Shown piece by piece: positions 34,395-42,650 of a stretch of 64,000 bases of DNA (its first letter is position 1; each line of letters starts with the position of its first letter). The DNA is from Paraburkholderia atlantica (GTDB lineage Bacteria > Pseudomonadota > Gammaproteobacteria > Burkholderiales > Burkholderiaceae): assembly GCF_009362785.1 (NCBI RefSeq), contig NZ_WHNQ01000008.1, positions 1-64,000 on the forward strand, read 5' to 3'. A program made the translations under genes and the position numbers. The notes beneath the pieces are model-generated. The model did no database searches and was not told the DNA's origin. It saw nothing but the letters and a program-made list of their open reading frames with translations.

Positions 34395-36317
34395 ATGTCG
34401 ACGCCCAGCCAGTCGAACTGGTTTGCATCGGTCTCGACGCCGTTCGGCGCGGACGTGCTGTTGCTCGACGGCTTTGGAGGCCATGAAGCAATCTCGGAGC
34501 TATTCAGCTTCGATCTGCGGATGCGTTCGACGAACAAGGCGCTCGCTCCCGACGAGATCGTCGGCAAAAGCGTGACGGTGACGCTCAAGGACCAGAGCGG
34601 TGTCGCAAGGTATTTCAACGGCATCGTGACGCGCTTCGCACATGCGGGAGCGGACGCGCAGCACGGCTTCTATTCGGCGGAGCTTGCGCCGCGCCTATGG
34701 CTGCTCACGCTCGGGCGGGACCGCGTGATCTGGCAGAACCAGTCGGCGCTCGACATCATCAAGAGCGTGCTGGGCACGTTCGGCGTCACCTTCGAGGACC
34801 GCACGAAGAGCAGCAGCGCCTATGGCGTGCGCGAATACTGCGTTCAGTACGATGAAAGCGCCTTTCACTTCATCTCGCGGCTGATGGAAGAGGAAGGTAT
34901 TTTCTATTTCTTCACGTTCGCGGACGGTGCGCACACGATGGTGCTCGCCGACGACCCTTCCGCTCACGACGCAACCCCTGCCGGCAACCTGTATTTCGAC
35001 GCCGACGCGAATACCGCCAGCAGCGCGAAGCGACTCGATTCGTTCGCGATGGCGCGGGGCGTCATACCCGGCGAGCACATCGTCAGCGACTACGACTACA
35101 CCAAGCCGGCGACGATGATTTCATCGTCGAAGGGTTCGTCGAGCTTGCCGACCGGCGCGCGCTATACGTTTCCCGGCCGTGTGGCCACGGCCGGGCAGGC
35201 GACCCATCTATCGACCACTCAACTCGAAGCGCACAACGTCACGCAGCAGGTGGGGCAGGGCGCCAGCGGGTACTACGGCCTCGCCGCCGGCACCACGTTC
35301 ACGCTCGGCGGGCATCCGGACAGTTCGCTCAACGTGAGCTATGTCGCGCGCTCGGTGCGGCATACGGCTTCGAATACCGCCTACAGCAACGAATTCGAGG
35401 TATTTCCGGTCACCGTGCCGTTTCGCGCGCCGCTCGCGACGCCCCGGCCGCTCGTGGCGGGCACGCACACGGCGAAAGTAGTCGGCTCCACCGATGAGGA
35501 AATCTGGACCGACGCGCAAGGCCGTATCAAGGTCAAGTTCCACTGGGATCGCACAGAAGAGGCCGACCAGAACAGCTCCTGCTGGGTGCGCGTGGCGCAG
35601 TCGGTGGCCGGGCCGGGTTGGGGGCACCTGTTCCTGCCGCGTGTGGGGCAGGAAGTCGTCGTGAGCTATGTGGATGGAGATCCGGACCGGCCGCTCGTCA
35701 CCGGGTGTGTCTACAACGGAGAGAACGCGACGCCCGTCACGCTGCCGGCGAACCAGACGCAGAGCGTGATGCGCTCCCGCTCGTCGAAGAAAGGCACGGC
35801 TGGCAACGAGATTCGCATGGAGGACAAGCTCGATTCGGAACAGCTGTACTTCCACGCGCAGAAGGACATGACAGTCGAGATCGAGAACGCTCTTTCGACC
35901 ACCGTGAAGGCCGGCGACGAAACGCACACCGTGACGCAGGGCAATCGCACGATCTCGGTGAGCAAGGGCAACGAGTCGCACACCGTGAAGGGCAAACGCA
36001 CGCTCGACGTAACAGGCGACGAAACGCACACGAATCACGCGAAGCTCACGCACAGCGTGACGGGCGATCACGCGCATACGGTCAACGGCAATTACACGCT
36101 GAAGGTGGGTGGCAATCTGGTAATCGAGGTGACCGGCTCGGTGAGTATCAAGGCGGGCTCGTCGTTCGCGAGTGAAGCCGGCACCACGCACTCGAGCAAG
36201 GCCACGACCACGCTGAGCACCGAGGGCATGACGGTTTCGCACAAGGCGTCGGCGCAGCAGACGGTCGACGGCGGCGGCCAGCTCGCGCTCAAGGGCGGCA
36301 TTGTCCAGCTCAATTGA
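34395..36317 (+). CDS. vgrG: Type VI secretion spike protein VgrG (TssI)
   Basis: The 640-residue spike protein has the gp27-like part (VRFARVGADAQ-like VTRFAHAGADAQHGFYSAEL and YDESAFHFISRLMEEEGIFYFF), the gp5 OB-fold region (KVKFHWDRTEEADQNSSCWVRV) and the long beta-prism with repeated T-H-T/V-T-G elements near residues 515-600. It ends soon after the beta-helix, with no added toxin domain, so cargo must bind separately. It begins 4 bases after clpV. The next two genes (YwqK-like and PAAR-like) are probable tip or cargo partners. Confidence 0.95.
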   Translation: MSTPSQSNWFASVSTPFGADVLLLDGFGGHEAISELFSFDLRMRSTNKALAPDEIVGKSVTVTLKDQSGVARYFNGIVTRFAHAGADAQHGFYSAELAPRLWLLTLGRDRVIWQNQSALDIIKSVLGTFGVTFEDRTKSSSAYGVREYCVQYDESAFHFISRLMEEEGIFYFFTFADGAHTMVLADDPSAHDATPAGNLYFDADANTASSAKRLDSFAMARGVIPGEHIVSDYDYTKPATMISSSKGSSSLPTGARYTFPGRVATAGQATHLSTTQLEAHNVTQQVGQGASGYYGLAAGTTFTLGGHPDSSLNVSYVARSVRHTASNTAYSNEFEVFPVTVPFRAPLATPRPLVAGTHTAKVVGSTDEEIWTDAQGRIKVKFHWDRTEEADQNSSCWVRVAQSVAGPGWGHLFLPRVGQEVVVSYVDGDPDRPLVTGCVYNGENATPVTLPANQTQSVMRSRSSKKGTAGNEIRMEDKLDSEQLYFHAQKDMTVEIENALSTTVKAGDETHTVTQGNRTISVSKGNESHTVKGKRTLDVTGDETHTNHAKLTHSVTGDHAHTVNGNYTLKVGGNLVIEVTGSVSIKAGSSFASEAGTTHSSKATTTLSTEGMTVSHKASAQQTVDGGGQLALKGGIVQLN

Positions 36318-36325
36318 GGAACGCC

Positions 36326-37057
36326 ATGTCCGCACCTATGCCTGCTACCGCCGTGTTGTCCGTCGCCGGGTCCGCCGAGGCCGTCCAGCCGACGGTGGTC
36401 GAGACGCACGATGACGCGGGCCGCATCGTGAGCCGCGCCGAGCTCGTCAACGGTGTGCCGCACGGCGAGAGCGTGCAGTACGCCCCGAACGGAGGTGCGC
36501 TGCTGCGCGCGAGCTACGCGTTCGGCCTGCTCGACGGCATGTTGCGCACGTTCGACGCGCAGGGGCGGCCCGTGCAGGAAGCGCAGTACCGCATGGGCCA
36601 GCTCGATGGCGCAATGTCGGTGTATCAGGACGGGCGCCTCGCGGGCAGGCAGCAATACGTGGCAGGCGTGCTGCACGGCGAGAGCACGACGTACGCACCC
36701 TCCGGTCTCGTGACGTCGCGCATGACCTACGAGGCTGGCAAGCTCGAACGCGATGCGCTCTTCCTGCATGACGGTGTGGTGATACGACGCGCGCGCTTTG
36801 CGAAAGGCAGGCTCGAAGGCGAGACGCGCGAGTATGCCGCCGACGGCACGCTCGCGCAGAGCCTGCCGTACCAGGCGGACCTGCTGCACGGCACTGCACG
36901 CCGTTACGCACCCGACGGGACCGCGACACACGAGCGCGTCTATCGCCTGGGTAAGCCGCAAGGCGACTGGCGAGCGCTCGACGCATCCGTGGCAAACGGC
37001 GACGCCGCGCGTGGGCCGCGCATCGTCAAGCAACTGGAAAAGTGGGTGAGAGGGTAG
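36326..37057 (+). CDS. YwqK/MORN-repeat-like protein in the spike cassette
   Basis: The 243-residue protein is built of about eight repeats of a MORN-like unit (patterns such as NGVPHGESVQYAPNGG, LDGMLRTFDAQGRPV, AGVLHGESTTYAPSG), as in the YwqK family sometimes annotated as antitoxins. No signal peptide is seen. ATG 36326 is preceded by GAGGA. It lies directly between vgrG and the PAAR-like gene, where other systems have pentapeptide-repeat adaptors, so it could be a spike adaptor, chaperone or immunity-like protein. The role is inferred from position. Confidence 0.75.
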   Translation: MSAPMPATAVLSVAGSAEAVQPTVVETHDDAGRIVSRAELVNGVPHGESVQYAPNGGALLRASYAFGLLDGMLRTFDAQGRPVQEAQYRMGQLDGAMSVYQDGRLAGRQQYVAGVLHGESTTYAPSGLVTSRMTYEAGKLERDALFLHDGVVIRRARFAKGRLEGETREYAADGTLAQSLPYQADLLHGTARRYAPDGTATHERVYRLGKPQGDWRALDASVANGDAARGPRIVKQLEKWVRG

Positions 37058-37059
37058 AC

Positions 37060-37446
37060 ATGGGAATTCAGGTGACTTCGGGCGCAACGCTCCAGTGCAG
37101 CTTCGGCGCCGCGCCCGCGACGCTGCAGGTGTTGCCGCTCAACCGCGTGATGGCGGGTGCGCCGGCGGCGAACATCATGGACTCCAAGCCGCTCGTCAAC
37201 ATCATGCCGTTCGGGCAATGCAGCTCGATGGCCAATCCCATGGTGGCCGCTGCCACGGCCGCGGCATTGGGCGCGCTCACGCCGATGCCATGCGTGCCCG
37301 CGACGGTCGCGCCGTGGGCGCCGGGCTCGCCGACGGTCACGATCGGCGCGATGCCTGCGCTGCAGAACTCCTCGAAGCTGATGTGTATGTGGGCCGGCGT
37401 CATCCAGGTCGTCGCGCCCGCGCAATTCACCACGCTAACCGCCTGA
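37060..37446 (+). CDS. DUF4280 PAAR-like spike-tip protein
   Basis: The 128-residue protein belongs to the DUF4280 family, which is related to PAAR proteins and caps VgrG-type spikes. It shows the typical opening VTSGATLQCSFGAAPATLQVLP, then IMDSKPLVNIMPFGQC, TPMPCVPA and the end SKLMCMWAGVIQV. The repeated cysteines (GQC, PC, MCMW) are characteristic and may bind metal. ATG 37060 has GAGAGGG upstream. There is no toxin extension. Confidence 0.88.
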   Translation: MGIQVTSGATLQCSFGAAPATLQVLPLNRVMAGAPAANIMDSKPLVNIMPFGQCSSMANPMVAAATAAALGALTPMPCVPATVAPWAPGSPTVTIGAMPALQNSSKLMCMWAGVIQVVAPAQFTTLTA

Positions 37447-37459
37447 GGGCGAGACAGAT

Positions 37460-37702
37460 ATGCAATACGTTTTTTCGATGACTTCGCGCATGGTGACGAT
37501 CGCCGTGAGTTGCGCGCTGCTGCTATGCGTGCTGCTGTTCCTGCTCGGTATGGAGATCGGCGCTCGCATGAGCCGCCCGCCCGCGCAGAGCGCCGCGCCC
37601 GTCGTCGTTTCCGTCGCGCCGCAGTCCGGCGCAGCCGCCCAGTCGTCGCTCGACACCGGCGATATGGCCGCTGCACCCGCACCCGCTTCTTCGACTCCTT
37701 GA
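37460..37702 (+). CDS. Small single-pass membrane protein
   Basis: The 80-residue protein has one strong transmembrane helix (about residues 10-34, VTIAVSCALLLCVLLFLLGME) followed by a Pro/Ala/Ser-rich tail. I recognise no family. It stands 13 bases after the PAAR-like gene and 13 bases before the binding-protein gene, so it is part of the same transcript. An envelope linker or transporter accessory role is possible. Confidence 0.65.
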   Translation: MQYVFSMTSRMVTIAVSCALLLCVLLFLLGMEIGARMSRPPAQSAAPVVVSVAPQSGAAAQSSLDTGDMAAAPAPASSTP

Positions 37703-37715
37703 GACCGCCAATTCC

Positions 37716-38708
37716 ATGTCGTCTTTCTTTTCCGCTTTTCTGCCCAATGATGTGCGTGGCTCGCGAACCGCGCTCCAGATGGGCGCCCTGTGGCGCAGGA
37801 TCGGCGCATCGCTGGCCGGCGCCGCGCTTGCCGTCGCAGCCGGTACCGCTGCTGCGACGCCGGCGAGCCCCAGCGCGCCCGTCGTCGCGAACGCGATCGC
37901 GGCTCCGGCCCCAGCCCCGGCCAGTGCGCCCGTCACCACGTCGACCGGTCTCGTCCAGATGCCGGACGGCCGCCTGCTCACGCCCGAGTTCGCACGCATC
38001 ATCGGCCGCGGCGAACTGGTGGTTGCAGTGCTGAGCGTGGACCAGCCGCCGTTCTTCGAGGAACGCAACGGCAAGCTCGAAGGTCTCGACATCGATCTCG
38101 CACGCGATATGGCGAACAAGCTCCACGTGAAGGTGCGCTTTAACCGCGACGCGCATACCTTCGACGACGTCGTGAGCCTGCTCGCGCGTGGGCAGGCCGA
38201 CATCGCGGTGAGCAAACTTTCGCGCACGCTCACGCGTGCGACGGTGATCGCATTCAGCTCGCCTTACCTGCGCCTGAATCGCGCGCTGCTGCTCAACCGC
38301 GTGAAGTTCGCGCAACTCGCGCACGGCCGCTCGGTGCCCGAGGTCGTGCGCTCGTTCGACAGCACTATCGGCGTAGTGGCGAACTCGTCGTACGCAGGCT
38401 ACGTCGTGAACAATTTCCCGCATGCACAGGTACGCAGCTATCCGACCTGGGACGACGTACTCAAGGCGCTCAACGCGGGGGAAGTCACGGCCGCCTATCG
38501 CGACGAATTCGAAGTCAAGCGCGTGCTCAAGGTTGATCCGACCGCTTCGCTGCGCCTGCGTGTAGTGACGCTGCAGGATCTGGAAGACACGCTCGCGATC
38601 GGCGTGAACGTGAACGACCCAGCCCTGCTTTCGTTCGTCAACCAGTTTCTCGCCGAGCGCAGCGTCAAGCTCGACGTGAGCGCGGTTCTCCAGGCCGCGG
38701 ACCACTAA
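37716..38708 (+). CDS. Periplasmic amino-acid-binding-like protein inside the T6SS locus
   Basis: The 330-residue protein carries a family-3 solute-binding domain (from about residue 85: GELVVAVLSVDQPPFFEERNGKLEGLDIDLARDMAN and FDDVVSLLARGQADIAVS). It follows a hydrophobic export segment (about 22-48) and a Pro/Ala-rich linker. In this family the ligand is usually a polar or acidic amino acid. No ABC permease or ATPase genes accompany it; instead a dicarboxylate symporter follows after 38 bases. It may deliver ligand to, or sense it for, that symporter. Position between spike and tssJ genes is unusual. Confidence 0.82.
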   Translation: MSSFFSAFLPNDVRGSRTALQMGALWRRIGASLAGAALAVAAGTAAATPASPSAPVVANAIAAPAPAPASAPVTTSTGLVQMPDGRLLTPEFARIIGRGELVVAVLSVDQPPFFEERNGKLEGLDIDLARDMANKLHVKVRFNRDAHTFDDVVSLLARGQADIAVSKLSRTLTRATVIAFSSPYLRLNRALLLNRVKFAQLAHGRSVPEVVRSFDSTIGVVANSSYAGYVVNNFPHAQVRSYPTWDDVLKALNAGEVTAAYRDEFEVKRVLKVDPTASLRLRVVTLQDLEDTLAIGVNVNDPALLSFVNQFLAERSVKLDVSAVLQAADH

Positions 38709-38746
38709 TCGAAAAACTCTGCGAAAACAGCACGAGAGAGACCACC

Positions 38747-40021
38747 ATGAATTCCAGCAGGATTTACGCATTCGTTCTCAACCCTTGGGTGGTGATCGGC
38801 AGTCTCGCGCTTGGCGGCGCGTTTGGCCTGTTTCTGCCGGACCTGGCGCAAAAGCTCGGCTTCATCGGCGATATTTATGTCGACCTGCTGAAGATGACGA
38901 CATTGCCGTTCATGATCTCCGCAGTGATTTTCAGCCTGCAGAGGCTCTTTCGCGATGGCGGCACGTCGCGGCTGCTCATGCGCGTGATCTCGGTGTTCCT
39001 CGGCGCATCGGCAACGGTCGCCGTGGTCGGTGCGATCGTGCTGCTCGTCATGCACCCGGGCGCCAATATCTCGACGGCGACGATGCAGACCTTCGGCCTG
39101 ATGGTTGGTAACGACACTTCAACAAGCGACACGGTCATGAACCTGTATGGCGCCGACCTCCCGGCCAAGTCGCTGAATTTGTCCGACGTGCTCGCGAGCC
39201 TTGTACCCACCAACATCTTCGCGGCGCTCGCCAACGGCGATGCGCTGAAGGCGCTCGTATTCGCGCTGCTGTTCGGCCTGGCAGTGGGCCGCGTGCCGGA
39301 GCGCATCTCGGTGGGCCTGAGCCAGTCGCTCGAAACCATCTATCACGCGTGCCAGAAGCTCATGCACTGGCTTAGCTACCCGCTGCCGCTGATTCTTTTT
39401 TGCATGAGCGCGGCGCAGCTCGGCAAGTCGGGCGTGGGGCCCCTGCATGCAATGCTGCAGTTCGTGCTGGCGTTCTTCGTCGCGTCGGCGCTGCTGCTGG
39501 TGCTCGCGGCCGTCATCATCTGGAAGCGCTCGAGCCACAGCCTCGGCAAAACCCTCGACGCGCTGCGCGCGCCGTTCGCGCTCGCGCTCGCCACGCGCAA
39601 CAGCGCGGCCTGTATGCCGAGCATGATCGAGAGCCTCGCGGACGGACTGGGTTTCGCGCGCTCGCGCGTCGAGTTGCTCGTGCCGCTCACGATCTCGCTG
39701 TTGCGCGTGGGACCGATGGTCTATTACGTGTGCGCGACGCTCTTCATCGCGCAGCTCTACGGGCATTCGCTCGGGCTGGTCGAGGTGGTGACGGTGCTGC
39801 TCGCCTCGGTGCTCGCGGGCTTCGCGTCGGCGGGCATGACGGGTCTCGTGACCGTCTCTCTCGTGGGCATGACTTGCGCGTATCTGCGCCTGCCGTTCGA
39901 GGCCGCGTTCATCCTGTTTCTCGCCGTCGATCCGATTTGCGACATGCTCCGCACACTCGTGCTCGTGATCGGCAATGCGGCGGCTGTTTCTGTGATCTGC
40001 CCGCGTCCGCTCAAGATCTAG
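38747..40021 (+). CDS. Sodium:dicarboxylate (glutamate/aspartate) symporter family transporter 1
   Basis: The 424-residue inner-membrane protein is of the DAACS (GltP/DctA) family. It has eight or more hydrophobic segments, the early YVDLLKMTTLPFMISAVIFSL and a serine/alanine-rich re-entrant region near ALATRNSAACMPSMIESL. The second hairpin is SAGMTGLVTVSL. The family imports glutamate, aspartate or C4-dicarboxylates with cations. It is co-directional with the binding protein, the racemase and a second symporter, all inside the secretion locus. Confidence 0.85.
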   Translation: MNSSRIYAFVLNPWVVIGSLALGGAFGLFLPDLAQKLGFIGDIYVDLLKMTTLPFMISAVIFSLQRLFRDGGTSRLLMRVISVFLGASATVAVVGAIVLLVMHPGANISTATMQTFGLMVGNDTSTSDTVMNLYGADLPAKSLNLSDVLASLVPTNIFAALANGDALKALVFALLFGLAVGRVPERISVGLSQSLETIYHACQKLMHWLSYPLPLILFCMSAAQLGKSGVGPLHAMLQFVLAFFVASALLLVLAAVIIWKRSSHSLGKTLDALRAPFALALATRNSAACMPSMIESLADGLGFARSRVELLVPLTISLLRVGPMVYYVCATLFIAQLYGHSLGLVEVVTVLLASVLAGFASAGMTGLVTVSLVGMTCAYLRLPFEAAFILFLAVDPICDMLRTLVLVIGNAAAVSVICPRPLKI

Positions 40022-40030
40022 GAGCCTCTG

Positions 40031-40732
40031 ATGGCAATGATCGGCATTCTTGGCGGCATGGGACCGCTTGCGACCGTCGACTTCATGGACAAGATCGTGC
40101 GCCTGACCCATGCGAACAGCGACCAGGAGCATCTGCCGCTGCTGGTGGCGAACCTGCCGCACATCGAGGACCGCTCGAGCGCGATCATCGACGGCGGCGC
40201 CGATCCGTTGCCGGCGCTGCTCGACGGCATCGATCTGCTGAACCGGAACGGCGTCGGGTTGATTGCGATTCCGTGCAACTCGGCACATCACTGGTACGGG
40301 CCGATGCGCGCGCGCAGCAAGGCGCCGGTTCTGCACATCGCGCAGACGTGCGTGGCGGCCGTGCCGCGCGCAGCGCGCCGCGTGGCGTTGCTCGCCACCG
40401 GCGGCGCGCTCGTTTCGGGCTTCTACCAGCAGGCGCTCGCCGATCTCGACATCGAGCCCGTGCTGCCAGACGAATCGATGCAGTTGCGCGTCGGGGCGTG
40501 CATCCGCGAGGTGAAGGCGGGCAAGCTCGATGCGGCCGGCGCCCACCTCGAAGACGTGCTGATCGCGCTCGCGAGCCAGGGTGTGGGCACGGCGCTCATG
40601 GCCTGCACCGAGATTCCGCTGGCAGCGCGGCACATCGCGTCGCCTCCGCTCATCCTCATCGACAGCTCGCTCGAACTCGCACGCGCCACTGTGAAGTACG
40701 CGTGCGAGCGCGGCTGGAACCGTCCCGCATGA
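40031..40732 (+). CDS. Aspartate/glutamate racemase family protein
   Basis: The 233-residue protein is an Asp/Glu racemase-family enzyme, converting between L- and D-forms of aspartate or glutamate. Both catalytic cysteines are visible: one in IAIPCNSAHHWY and one in LMACTEIPL. The N-terminus MIGILGGMGPLATVDFMDKI is standard for the YgeA/aspartate racemase group. It starts 9 bases after the first symporter gene, and its stop overlaps the second symporter start (ATGA). With two symporters it makes a D/L acidic amino-acid module. Confidence 0.88.
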   Translation: MAMIGILGGMGPLATVDFMDKIVRLTHANSDQEHLPLLVANLPHIEDRSSAIIDGGADPLPALLDGIDLLNRNGVGLIAIPCNSAHHWYGPMRARSKAPVLHIAQTCVAAVPRAARRVALLATGGALVSGFYQQALADLDIEPVLPDESMQLRVGACIREVKAGKLDAAGAHLEDVLIALASQGVGTALMACTEIPLAARHIASPPLILIDSSLELARATVKYACERGWNRPA

Positions 40733-42153
40733 AAGCACTGCATATGCTCTCGCAGAGCACGCTCGGACTGATCGTCTGCCTCGCGGCGGGCGGGCTGTGC
40801 GGCGTGTTCGCCGAGCCGGCCGGCGCGGCCGCGTACTTCGTCGGGCAACTGTATCTGTCTGTCGTCAACATGGCGGCGATTCCGCTGCTGGTCGTCGCGA
40901 CGTTTTTTGGGCTGCGCCAGGTGATCGCGCTGCCGCGTCCGCGCACACGGGTGGGCACCATCATGCTGCTCGCGCTCGCCCTCGTGGTGTTGAGCGGGAT
41001 CGGCGGCACGCTGATCGGCGTGCTCGCCATGCCCGGTCAGCATCTGTCAGCCGAGGCGCATGCGCATCTCGGCGAACTCGTGCGCAACAGCGCGAGCGCG
41101 GACGAAGTGCGGGTCGCGCTGTTCGACCGCGGCGCGGGCAGCGCCAGCGCCGGGTCGGGCCTGATCGGCGTGGACGATATCTTTCCTGACAACTTTTATC
41201 GCGTGCTGGCGCAGGGGCATTCGCTCGGCATTCTGACCGGCACGATCCTGTTCGGGCTGGCGTTCGCGGCGCTCTCGCGCGAGCAGACGCGCATGCTGAG
41301 CAGCGTGTTCGAAGGCGTCTATCGTGCGCTGGAAACCATCATTGCGCAGGCGAACCTGCTGATTCCGGTGCTGGTGTTCGGCGTTGCCGCGCATCTCACG
41401 TCACACACGCAGGCGGTGACGCTGGAAGCGATGAGCAGCTTCCTGCTGTGCTTCGCACTCTCGGCTGTCGCACTCGCGATCCTCGCGCTCGCGACCATCG
41501 CGGCGCGCGCCAGGCAGCCGCTGCTGCAGGTGCTGAGCGGCCTGAAGGCGCCGCTGCTGATCGGCCTGACCTCGGGCAGTGCGACCGCGCCGATCCCGCA
41601 CACGATCGAGGCGATGAGTGAGCGCCTTGGTTTCAGCCGCGGAGTAGCGGAACTCGTGGTGCCGTTCGGCTCGGTGTTCGTGCGCGCGGGCTCGGCGCTC
41701 TATTACGCGCTAGCGACTGTATTCGTCGCCAATCTCTACGAGCGGCCGCTCGGAGCTGGCGAAATCGCGCTCGTGTGTGCCGCGGCAGTCGTGGCGGCCT
41801 TCGTTTCGGCGGGGCAGAGCGGTGTGGCCGCCGTAGGGTACACGGGCGTGGTGCTGTCGATGCTGCATCTGCCTACCGAGGCGGCAGCCGTGCTGTTCGT
41901 GTCCGTGGATCTGATCTGCGAAGGGCCGCGCAACGTGCTGAGCCTGCTTTCGGTTTGCACGGTGATCGCACTGGTGTCCGCCGGACTGCCCTCCGAGCGT
42001 CAGGTAGCCGTGCAGGTGCAAGGCGGCGCGGAGGGGTTGAGCCCCGTGCTGCGCTTCACGTTCACGCGCGGGCAACTCGCGCTGGCGGCGGGCTGCGCGG
42101 TGATGGTGGCCTCGCTGATATTGCTGATGGGAATTGGAGTAGGAGCGAGATGA
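40729..42153 (+). CDS. Sodium:dicarboxylate (glutamate/aspartate) symporter family transporter 2
   Basis: The 474-residue protein is a second DAACS-family symporter, clearly different in sequence from the first. It has the pattern LYLSVVNMAAIPLLVVATFFG, a TSGSATAPIPHTIEAM re-entrant loop and SAGQSGVAAVGYTGVVL. The C-terminus adds an extra hydrophobic helix (about 448-468). ATG 40729 overlaps the racemase stop by four bases, and its own stop overlaps the tssJ start (ATGA), which ties this module to the secretion genes. Confidence 0.85.
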   Translation: MKALHMLSQSTLGLIVCLAAGGLCGVFAEPAGAAAYFVGQLYLSVVNMAAIPLLVVATFFGLRQVIALPRPRTRVGTIMLLALALVVLSGIGGTLIGVLAMPGQHLSAEAHAHLGELVRNSASADEVRVALFDRGAGSASAGSGLIGVDDIFPDNFYRVLAQGHSLGILTGTILFGLAFAALSREQTRMLSSVFEGVYRALETIIAQANLLIPVLVFGVAAHLTSHTQAVTLEAMSSFLLCFALSAVALAILALATIAARARQPLLQVLSGLKAPLLIGLTSGSATAPIPHTIEAMSERLGFSRGVAELVVPFGSVFVRAGSALYYALATVFVANLYERPLGAGEIALVCAAAVVAAFVSAGQSGVAAVGYTGVVLSMLHLPTEAAAVLFVSVDLICEGPRNVLSLLSVCTVIALVSAGLPSERQVAVQVQGGAEGLSPVLRFTFTRGQLALAAGCAVMVASLILLMGIGVGAR

Positions 42154-42650
42154 ACAAGGTGGGATTGCGTTTGCGCGCACGGCTCGCGCGCGGTGCGGCC
42201 GCATTGGTGGCGGCCCTAGGGGTCGCGCTGGCGGTCGGCGGCTGCAGCATGCTCGGCTTGAGCGGCGAGAAGGCGAAATGGTCGCAAGTGACGTTCACCG
42301 CCAGTGACGACGTCAACAACAACAGCCCCGTTGCCGTGGATGTCGTGCTCGTCAGCGACGCCGCGATGCTCGCGCGGCTCGCCGAGATGCCGGCGTCGAA
42401 ATGGTTCACGGCGCGCGACGACCTCGTGAAAACGTATCCGAAGAACCTGCGCTATCGAAGCTGGGAAATCGTGCCGGGCCTGCATCTGGACGTGAGCGGC
42501 GACGCATTCGCGGGCTCGCGTGTGGCGGGCGCGTTCGTGTTCGCCAACTATCAGGACCCGGGCGCCCATCGCGCGCGGATCGAGCATTTCAGCGGCCATA
42601 TGGTGGTGCAGCTGGACAGCAACAACCTTACCGTCGTGGATTCGAAATGA
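42150..42650 (+). CDS. tssJ: Type VI secretion outer-membrane lipoprotein TssJ
   Basis: The 166-residue protein is TssJ (VasD/Lip), the outer-membrane lipoprotein of the TssJLM trans-envelope complex. It has a signal peptide with lipobox VGGC (cysteine near residue 32) and the TssJ pattern VTFTASDDVNNNSPVAVDVVLV and a GLHLDVSGDAFAG-like loop. ATG 42150 follows GTAGGAGCG. Its start overlaps the upstream symporter stop and its end overlaps the tssK start. Confidence 0.9.
   Translation: MNKVGLRLRARLARGAAALVAALGVALAVGGCSMLGLSGEKAKWSQVTFTASDDVNNNSPVAVDVVLVSDAAMLARLAEMPASKWFTARDDLVKTYPKNLRYRSWEIVPGLHLDVSGDAFAGSRVAGAFVFANYQDPGAHRARIEHFSGHMVVQLDSNNLTVVDSK

Noticed and set aside
31643..34624. 993-codon frame on the minus strand
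   Set aside because: It is the mirror frame of clpV; GC-rich third positions keep it open, and it has no family, ribosome site or membrane or domain structure.
39400..40728. In-frame 5' extension of the second symporter gene
   Set aside because: The extension lies within the first symporter and racemase genes in another frame; homology begins at ATG 40729.
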